From Arthrobacter globiformis NBRC 12137 (GTDB lineage Bacteria; Actinomycetota; Actinomycetes; Actinomycetales; Micrococcaceae), in NCBI RefSeq assembly GCF_000238915.1, contig NZ_BAEG01000083.1, forward strand, positions 62,001 to 126,000: a DNA stretch of 64,000 nt, written 5' to 3'. The translations under genes were made by a program, and so were the position numbers. The stretch's first letter is position 1. Every line of letters begins with the position of its first letter. Positions 58,885 to 64,000 of this stretch are shown here, in pieces. Below the pieces are notes generated by a model. It searched no databases and had not been told where the DNA came from. It saw only the letters and a list, made by a program, of their open reading frames with translations.

Positions 58885-59640
58885 TCAGTTCTCAGCCGGA
58901 GCCAGCCGGTATCCCACGCCGCGGACAGTCTGCAGCCACCGCGGGTTCTGTGCCGAATCACCGAGTTTCTTGCGCAGGTTGCCCATGTGCACCTCAACAG
59001 ACCGCTCGTCCGCCTCGCTGATGTAGCTTCCGACGTCGTACGGTTCGTCCCGCAGTCGGCGCACCAGGTCCGCTTTGGTACGGACCATGCGGCCCGCCTC
59101 CAGCAGGGCATGGAGCAGGTCGAATTCGGTGCGGGTCAGGCTCAACTCCTGGCCGTCAACCGCCACGGTCCGGGAGTCATAGCTCAGGTCAAGGCCGTTG
59201 TGGGTGTACTTACGCCCCTCGTTCGCGGCGGCGGCAGGTGAGCCGCCCTCCTCGGCGAGATCCGGCGTCGAACGCGGACGCCGCATCATGGCCGCAACAC
59301 GGGCACGCAGCTCACGCGGTCGGAACGGCTTGGTGAGGTAATCGTCGGCGCCCGACTCAAGGCCGATCAGGGTATCCAGCTCTTCCGCACGGGCAGTGAG
59401 CATGACGATGTAGGCATCGGAGAACTGGCGGATCTGCCGGGCCACCTCGAAGCCGTCGATGTCCGGCAGTCCGAGGTCGAGCGTGATGACCGCCGGATCC
59501 AGTTCCTTGGCGGCCAGAACGCCCTCGGCTCCGCTGCTCGCGGCGCGCACCTCAAAACCGGCCTGCGTCAGAACAACACGAACCAATTCGCGAATATCGT
59601 GATCATCCTCGATGACCAGTCCCACGCGTGTATCACCCAT
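58885..59640 (-). CDS. OmpR/PhoB-family response regulator
   Basis: 251 residues. Receiver domain 1-120: acidic pocket EDDHD (11-15), phosphoacceptor Asp55 in ITLDLGLPD, Thr/Ser in MLTAR, Lys104 in TKPF. An unusual Ala/Gly/Glu-rich linker at 120-145 follows. The Trans_reg_C winged helix is about 150-245 (LDLSYDSRTVAVDGQELSLTRTEFDLLHALLEAGRMVRTKADLVRRL, RSVEVHMGNLRKKLGD, TVRGVGYRL). It is divergent from a histidine kinase gene, so the two probably form a pair. A -10 TATACT (59674-59679, minus strand) and a GAGGGGG ribosome site precede the ATG. Signal and target unknown. Confidence 0.93.
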   Translation of the reverse strand: MGDTRVGLVIEDDHDIRELVRVVLTQAGFEVRAASSGAEGVLAAKELDPAVITLDLGLPDIDGFEVARQIRQFSDAYIVMLTARAEELDTLIGLESGADDYLTKPFRPRELRARVAAMMRRPRSTPDLAEEGGSPAAAANEGRKYTHNGLDLSYDSRTVAVDGQELSLTRTEFDLLHALLEAGRMVRTKADLVRRLRDEPYDVGSYISEADERSVEVHMGNLRKKLGDSAQNPRWLQTVRGVGYRLAPAEN

Positions 59641-59741
59641 CGCAGCCCCCTCAGCCCGCTACATCCCGTCTGCAGTATAGCTCCCGGCGGATATCCTGCT
59701 CCTATGCGTTTCTCACGCCCCGTCCAGATGGACCATCGCCC

Positions 59742-61433
59742 ATGAGCAGTATCGCCTGGAAAGATTCCTCGGGCCGGATCCTGCTTTTCCGGCGCCCCTT
59801 CCACGAATACTCCCTGCGGGGCAGGGTAATGCTGAGCCAAATGCCGCTTTCCGTGACGGCAGGAATCACAGCTTTTCTTATTCTGGCGTTCTTCCCTGAA
59901 ACGCTGCTCAATCCCCTTTTCATCAGTTTTCTGCTGTCACAGGCAGTAATCCTGATCCTTTGCTTGGCCGTGCCGTGGCACCGGTTGCCCTATCCCTCTT
60001 TCCTGGTAATACCCCTCCTGGACCTGGTGTCGATCTGCCTGGGCAGGGAAGGCGGCCAGGACAGCCTGACAGGGCTCAGCCTCATGGCCGTATTTCCGGT
60101 CATCTGGCTGTGCGCCTCCGGGCTATTCCCCAAGGCCGCGGTGGCGATCTCCTTCTTCGGACCCTTGGCAATCATCTGGGTGCCACTCTTTCTCCGCGGC
60201 GCCGTCTCCGGCCAGGACCTGGCGCGCTCCTTCCTGCTGCCGGTGATGATGCTGGGCATCGGCGTTACCGTGTCCGTCATGACGCTCAGCATGGTCCGGC
60301 AGCAACGGGACCTCGAGGAGCAGCAACGGGACCTCGAAGAAAAGGACTCCCAGCTCCGCGTTGTCCTGACCGGAAGCAAACGCCAGGAACGGCTACTGAA
60401 CACGGTTTTGGACACGGTGCATTTGGGCGTCCTCGCCGTGGATGCGGAGGGCCATGACATCCTGATGAACCGCAAGCAGCGCAAGCATCACCAGCTGGCT
60501 TCGCCACCGACCATCGAGGATCCCAACGAGTCGCAGCTGCTGGTGTTTGCCGCCGACCGGACCACACTGGTCCCCACCGACCAGCGGCCGGTCCGGCGCG
60601 CGGTCCTCGGCGAGGAATTCACCGATTACCTGGTGTGGCTCGGAGCGGGAGCCGAACAGCGCGCGATCTCCACCAGCGCGAGGCCCATGACGGACCAGGA
60701 CGGGAATTTCGCCGGCTCCGTCATCGTGTTCGGCGACGTCACCGAGCTGGTGAACGCCCTGGCCGCCAAGGACGATTTCGTCTCCAACGTCTCCCACGAA
60801 TTCCGTACTCCGCTCACGTCGATTCTTGGTTACGTCGAGCTTCTGTTGGACGACGACGACGATCTCACCGACTCCCAGCGTGGCCCCCTGGAAATCATCC
60901 GGCGGAACTCGGAGCGGCTGCTTACGCTGGTCTCGGACCTGCTGTCCAGCCGCAACGGCCAGCTGCTCGTCACGCCCGAGGCCGTGAATGTGGCAGAGCT
61001 TGTGCGCACCAGCGTCACCGCCGCCCTGCCGCGCGCCGCGGAATCCGGCATCCACCTGCGAGCCGATGCCCCGGACCGCTTGGAGGCCCACATCGACGCC
61101 GCGCGTATCTCCCAGGTGCTGGACAACCTCGTCTCCAATGCCATCAAGTACTCGCCCGATGGCGGCGACGTGGTGGTGTCGCTGCGGTCCGAGGGCGGCC
61201 ACATGGTGTGCAGCGTGAGCGATACAGGCATGGGGATGAGCCAGCAGGACCAGGAGGAGGTCTTTGCCAAGTTCTTCCGGGCCGCAGCCGTCCGCAATTC
61301 AACGATTCCCGGCGTCGGGCTGGGGCTGTCCATCAGCAAGGCCATCGTGGAAGCCCACGGGGGCCGCGTCTCACTCCGCAGCGAGGTGGGGAAAGGCACA
61401 ACGTTCACGTTCGCCGTGCCGGTGCAGAACTGA
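59742..61433 (+). CDS. Membrane sensor histidine kinase
   Basis: 563 residues from ATG 59742, the first in-frame start after a non-coding-like region. Residues 35-185 have five to six hydrophobic helices (VTAGITAFLILAFF, LFISFLLSQAVILILCLAVPW, SFLVIPLLDLVSICL, MAVFPVIWLCASGLF, VAISFFGPLAIIWVPLFL, LLPVMMLGIGVTVSVMTL). A coiled coil with an internal duplication QQRDLEEQQRDLEE (187-200) and a PAS-like domain about 215-340 follow. Then come the H-box FVSNVSHEFRTPL (His352), the N-box QVLDNLVSNAIKYSP, and G-boxes VSDTGMGM and GVGLGLSISKAIVEAHGG. The membrane-embedded sensor lacks a large extracellular domain, so it may sense a membrane or intramembrane signal. Partner of the divergent response regulator. 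Confidence 0.92.
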   Translation: MSSIAWKDSSGRILLFRRPFHEYSLRGRVMLSQMPLSVTAGITAFLILAFFPETLLNPLFISFLLSQAVILILCLAVPWHRLPYPSFLVIPLLDLVSICLGREGGQDSLTGLSLMAVFPVIWLCASGLFPKAAVAISFFGPLAIIWVPLFLRGAVSGQDLARSFLLPVMMLGIGVTVSVMTLSMVRQQRDLEEQQRDLEEKDSQLRVVLTGSKRQERLLNTVLDTVHLGVLAVDAEGHDILMNRKQRKHHQLASPPTIEDPNESQLLVFAADRTTLVPTDQRPVRRAVLGEEFTDYLVWLGAGAEQRAISTSARPMTDQDGNFAGSVIVFGDVTELVNALAAKDDFVSNVSHEFRTPLTSILGYVELLLDDDDDLTDSQRGPLEIIRRNSERLLTLVSDLLSSRNGQLLVTPEAVNVAELVRTSVTAALPRAAESGIHLRADAPDRLEAHIDAARISQVLDNLVSNAIKYSPDGGDVVVSLRSEGGHMVCSVSDTGMGMSQQDQEEVFAKFFRAAAVRNSTIPGVGLGLSISKAIVEAHGGRVSLRSEVGKGTTFTFAVPVQN

Positions 61434-61442
61434 GTTGCCGGC

Positions 61443-62147
61443 CTACACCCGGTGGTGCTCGATCAGCCAGCCGGCCAGCCGGCGGGCCCGATGGGCTGCC
61501 TCAAGATCCCCCTCCGCCGCGGAGATGATCGAGCCCTTCATCAGGATGTGCCAGGAGCGGGAGAAATCGTCGGTCCGCTGCAGCCCTGCCTCGTCCGCGA
61601 GCTGCTTCACGTGACCGCGGATCCTGGCGAGGTAATCAATGCTGGCCCGTCCCAGCGGATGCGAGGCGCCCATCTCCAGCAGCACGTTGATGAAGGAACA
61701 GGCCTCAAAGTCGGTGCGGTGGAACCAGTCGGAGAAGACATCGAAGATGGCCAGTAGCTGCTGCTCGGCAGTGTCCGCCCGGCGCCGCGCCTCCCCCATG
61801 ATGGCGTTGACCGTCCACACTTGGTCGCGCTTCTCCAGGAACGCCAGCACGAGCTCGTCCTTGGAAGCGAAATGTCGGTAGAACGTGGCCTTTGCGACCC
61901 CGGAACAGCTGATGAGTTCGTTGATGCCGACGTCCCGGACACCACGGCTGGCGAAAAGGTCATAGGAGGCGTCAACGATCCGTTCGCGCATTCCGGCAGC
62001 ACCGGATGCCGCAATTTCCTCGCCGCGCAACGGGTTCCCCGGTCTTAGGGGATCACCCGGCGTGGCGGCCGGCTGCGGTCCAGTCTGAAGCCCTCCGGAA
62101 GGCACTCTCCCGGCGCTCCACGGCTTGGAGCTGGGTACCTCTGCCAT
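61443..62147 (-). CDS. TetR-family transcriptional regulator
   Basis: 234 residues from ATG 62147 (TAGACT seven bases upstream, leaderless). The N-terminal about 50 residues are Pro/Gly-rich and likely disordered. The HTH is at about 60-100 (RIVDASYDLFASRGVRDVGINELISCSGVAKATFYRHFASKDELVLAFLEKRD). The remainder is a helical ligand domain (TDFEACSFINVLLEMG is typical of the TetR C-terminal type that binds aromatic or alkyl ligands). An AGACAGACCTGTCTGTCT operator lies upstream and partly shares the promoter, so autoregulation is likely. No clear partner transporter sits next to it. Confidence 0.9.
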   Translation of the reverse strand: MAEVPSSKPWSAGRVPSGGLQTGPQPAATPGDPLRPGNPLRGEEIAASGAAGMRERIVDASYDLFASRGVRDVGINELISCSGVAKATFYRHFASKDELVLAFLEKRDQVWTVNAIMGEARRRADTAEQQLLAIFDVFSDWFHRTDFEACSFINVLLEMGASHPLGRASIDYLARIRGHVKQLADEAGLQRTDDFSRSWHILMKGSIISAAEGDLEAAHRARRLAGWLIEHHRV

Positions 62148-62154
62148 TACAGAC

Positions 62155-62190
62155 AGTCTATCCCAAACCGCGAGACAGACCTGTCTGTCT
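62155..62190. promoter_or_regulatory. TetR promoter (TAGACT) and 18-bp palindromic operator
   Basis: The plus strand has AGTCTA at 62155-62160 (minus TAGACT, the tetR -10). AGACAGACCTGTCTGTCT is at 62173-62190, with 8-base perfect arms around a 2-base centre. An outer TCCCA/TGGGA pair surrounds it. The half-site ACAGAC recurs at 62149-62154. Confidence 0.65.
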
Positions 62191-62290
62191 TGGGATATTG
62201 TTCTCACAGGTCAGTGCATATTCTGCTGGCCGAAACCTTGGCCCATGCAGAGGCCTGGATATAGCGGAAGTCGATTATCGAGCGGTCGCC

Positions 62291-62602
62291 ATGACGGACT
62301 ACATACGGTTGGAAGCGCCCAACTCCCCACACCCTGACCCACGGCAGGGCGGCACGGCCGGCCTCGCAGCGGAGGCGTTGCGGGGACAGGTCTTAGGGGT
62401 TATTTCGTCGGTACTCGAGGACACTGACCCGGAATGCGCCGGCGCCAGGAGCCAGCTCCGGCATATCCTAGTCCACAATGCTGGGTCTCCGGAGAAGGCC
62501 CTCCTCGAGCACCTGCTCCATCTGCACGGTTCGGAGCTGTGCGGTTCCGAGCTGGACGGTGATCAGGAGGAGCCGGAGGAGCCGGAGGAGCCGCAGGACT
62601 AG
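62291..62602 (+). CDS. Small acidic hypothetical protein with EEP repeat tail
   Basis: 103 residues from ATG 62291. The middle is predicted helical (GLAAEALRGQVLGVISSVLEDTDPECAGARSQLRHILVHNAGSPEKALLEHLLHLHG). The C-terminus is an acidic repeat (DQEEPEEPEEPQD). No membrane segment, signal or known domain is seen and the start has no strong ribosome site. Its stop overlaps the convergent mcrC stop by 4 bases. It could be an accessory factor of the restriction locus or of the TetR region, but nothing in the sequence proves it. Confidence 0.6.
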   Translation: MTDYIRLEAPNSPHPDPRQGGTAGLAAEALRGQVLGVISSVLEDTDPECAGARSQLRHILVHNAGSPEKALLEHLLHLHGSELCGSELDGDQEEPEEPEEPQD

Positions 62603-63846
62603 CGCCCGAGGCTCGCTTGGCGCACCACTTCACCCCAGGACTGCTCCGCCAGGTCGGCGACGGCGGCCAGGATCTCCGACGGCGGCCGGGAAAGGTCCAG
62701 CGGAAACTCCACGATGTCGATATCCGTGTTCAGGATCCGCCTCAGCTTCACCTCACCCGCCCCGGCGTAGACCAGCCAGGCCGTGGGCACGCGCAAAGCC
62801 GTGCAGTACGCCAGCATCTGGAAGTGGTCCGCCGAAAGCGACGCGCCTTGGTCGGTACCGGCCCGGTACTGCGCGTCGTACACCACCACCGGCCGGCCGC
62901 CCAGCAGGTGCACGGCATCGGGGCGGACGGTCAGCCGGTCCGAATCCCGCACTGCCTCGTTCAGCATCGCGTTGTACTGCAGCCTCATCTCGCCGGGGAA
63001 GGCCGCCATGGCCCGGCGCAAGGCCGCGCCGACGAAGTCCTCAAAGACCTTGCCCATATCGACGACGAAAGACGCCGTCTGCTGTTTGCCCTCCCCTGCC
63101 TCGGCGGAGGCATTGCGCAGGACCACCTCGGAGAGCCGCAAAGCACCGTGGTAGCGGAGGTTCATCCGGCTGGCCCGCCACGGCGGAAGCGGAGCGCCGG
63201 CGTGGAGGCGGGTGACGCCGTCGAGCTTTCCCTTCAGCTGCCGCAGGCGGCTCAGCACATCGGGGCGCACTCCCGGGACGCGCGACATGCGGTCCAGCGC
63301 GGCACGCAGGATCCGGTTTTCCGGGATGTCCTCGGTGAACTCGTCGTAGGACACCTCGAGGGGCACCAGCATCCCGGGCCGGCGCGATATCTGGTCGGAA
63401 ATGCGGATGCGGCCCTTGACCGTCCGGAGCGAATCGTCGACAGTGACATAGCCCTGCAGGACGCCGCGCTGCAGTGCCCGTTCGGCGAGCTGCACCAGTG
63501 ACGCCGCCAGGGCGCTCCACAGCTCGGCATCTTCGTCGGCCGCCACGGTGTCGTCGCGGAAGCCTTGGTCCCCGGCGTAGCTCAGCAGGAAAAGCAGCCG
63601 GCTCAGCCCGAGCCGGTCCTTGGGCCGCACGTCCAGTTGCACCAGCGGAGTGCGCACCGACCCCACCATGCCGACGGGTTCGATCCGAAAGAGTCCCATG
63701 CCCATCGGCGTCGCCTTGGCCAGGCCGCTGGAGTTCAGGGAGGCGGCGCTGTCCGGGTCGAGCTTCTCCACAGTGCCGCCGGAGAGCTCGTCCAGAACGA
63801 TGTGCTGCCGCGCCGGCGCGGAGCCCGCCGGGCTAGCGAGCCGCAA
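62599..63846 (-). CDS. mcrC: McrC-type subunit of a McrBC type IV restriction system, with atypical catalytic motif
   Basis: 415 residues from TTG 63846, overlapping the mcrB stop by 14 bases (translational coupling). Family features: VGSVRTPLVQLDVRPKDRLGLSRLLFLLSYAGDQGF, LQGYVTVDDSLRTVKGRIRISDQISRRPGMLVPLEVSYDEFTEDIPENRILRAALDRM (the DEFTEDIPEN block is the McrC hallmark) and VDMGKVFEDFVGAALRRAM. The PD-(D/E)xK region reads RPDAVHLLGGRPVVVYDAQYR: Asp310 and Asp324 are present, but the usual Lys of D-A-K-Y is Gln326. McrC supplies the nuclease for the GTP-dependent McrB translocase that cuts DNA with modified cytosines. Confidence 0.88.
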   Translation of the reverse strand: MRLASPAGSAPARQHIVLDELSGGTVEKLDPDSAASLNSSGLAKATPMGMGLFRIEPVGMVGSVRTPLVQLDVRPKDRLGLSRLLFLLSYAGDQGFRDDTVAADEDAELWSALAASLVQLAERALQRGVLQGYVTVDDSLRTVKGRIRISDQISRRPGMLVPLEVSYDEFTEDIPENRILRAALDRMSRVPGVRPDVLSRLRQLKGKLDGVTRLHAGAPLPPWRASRMNLRYHGALRLSEVVLRNASAEAGEGKQQTASFVVDMGKVFEDFVGAALRRAMAAFPGEMRLQYNAMLNEAVRDSDRLTVRPDAVHLLGGRPVVVYDAQYRAGTDQGASLSADHFQMLAYCTALRVPTAWLVYAGAGEVKLRRILNTDIDIVEFPLDLSRPPSEILAAVADLAEQSWGEVVRQASLGR

Positions 63847-64000
63847 GGCGTCCCAGCAGCTGGTCCAGCCCGAAGCGCTCTTCCAGCTGGGCCCGGTTCA
63901 GCTGCCCGTGGTAGTGCTCCTCCAGCAGCGGCATGAGCTCGTACTTCCAGATCCGGCGCAGGCCGGCGGGGGTCTGGGCGGCCTTCTTCATGAAGTAGGA
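63833..64000 (-). CDS. mcrB: C-terminal end of a McrB-like subunit, cut by the right edge
   Basis: Only the last 55 residues are visible: they end KKAAQTPAGLRRIWKYELMPLLEEHYHGQLNRAQLEERFGLDQLLGRLAAR. The R-(I/V)-W-x-(Y)-E-(L/I)-x-P-L-L-E-E-(H/Y)-Y pattern is the usual C-terminus of McrB-type AAA+ GTPases that partner McrC. The coupled overlap with the McrC gene supports it. The GTPase domain and target-recognition domain lie beyond 64000. Confidence 0.8.
   Translation of the reverse strand, partial: SYFMKKAAQTPAGLRRIWKYELMPLLEEHYHGQLNRAQLEERFGLDQLLGRLAAR

Overview
The window looks like a chromosomal segment of a high-GC actinobacterium, most likely an Arthrobacter/Pseudarthrobacter-type member of the Micrococcaceae. 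The reasons are strong GC bias at third codon positions, frequent GTG/TTG starts, many TAnnnT hexamers 6-7 bases before a start codon (leaderless genes), a secreted Rpf-type muralytic protein with LysM, a 13E12-type DUF222/HNH protein and a SipW-type signal peptidase cluster. I see no rRNA, tRNA, CRISPR array, transposase, integrase or phage structural gene.

Region 1 (1-4.5 kb) is a sugar-acid catabolic unit: MHS-type transporter, D-mannonate dehydratase and a PfkB sugar kinase cut by the left edge, read leftwards, with a divergent GntR regulator. Region 2 (4.5-20 kb) is mixed housekeeping and stress: YceI, a secreted HNH nuclease lipoprotein, glutathione-independent formaldehyde dehydrogenase, a double DUF1540 protein, a 1273-residue RecB-nuclease/SF1-helicase fusion, acylphosphatase, an unusual winged-helix/X25 fusion, SDR and aldo/keto reductases, and an FdhF/YdeP molybdo-enzyme beside a DUF6457 protein. 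Region 3 (20-37 kb) holds a CPBP protease, a frameshifted membrane protein, an adenine/adenosine deaminase divergent from a UvrA paralogue, a frameshifted Rpf-LysM gene with a structured leader, a pyrimidine-dimer-glycosylase-like protein, an epimerase, the 13E12 protein, gamma-glutamyltransferase and Tex.

Region 4 (37-46 kb) is an eight-gene leftward operon that looks built for C4 polyol/ketose (erythritol/threitol/erythrulose) use: TIM-barrel isomerase, fused DhaK-DhaL kinase, RpiB, 3-hydroxyacyl-CoA-dehydrogenase-like protein, SDR, a 51-residue membrane peptide, an ACS-type transporter and a triose-phosphate-isomerase paralogue. A GntR repressor gene lies upstream, and TCCTATAGGR palindromes sit in both promoters. 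Region 5 (45.8-48.3 kb) is a SipW/TasA-like export cluster: three exported proteins and their S/H-dyad signal peptidase. Region 6 (48.4-54 kb) has an Old Yellow Enzyme, a 2,3-butanediol-type dehydrogenase, an FMO with an N-terminal NTF2-like domain, and a divergent AcoR-like regulator without a sigma54 domain. Region 7 (54-64 kb) has two exported proteins, an NCS1 permease, a PPOX flavoprotein, Vsr, a divergent two-component pair, a TetR regulator and a McrBC type IV restriction locus cut by the right edge.

Two genes (21035-21659 and 25678-26359) are each broken by what looks like one extra base in a homopolymer. Sequencing error and real mutation cannot be separated from the sequence alone.
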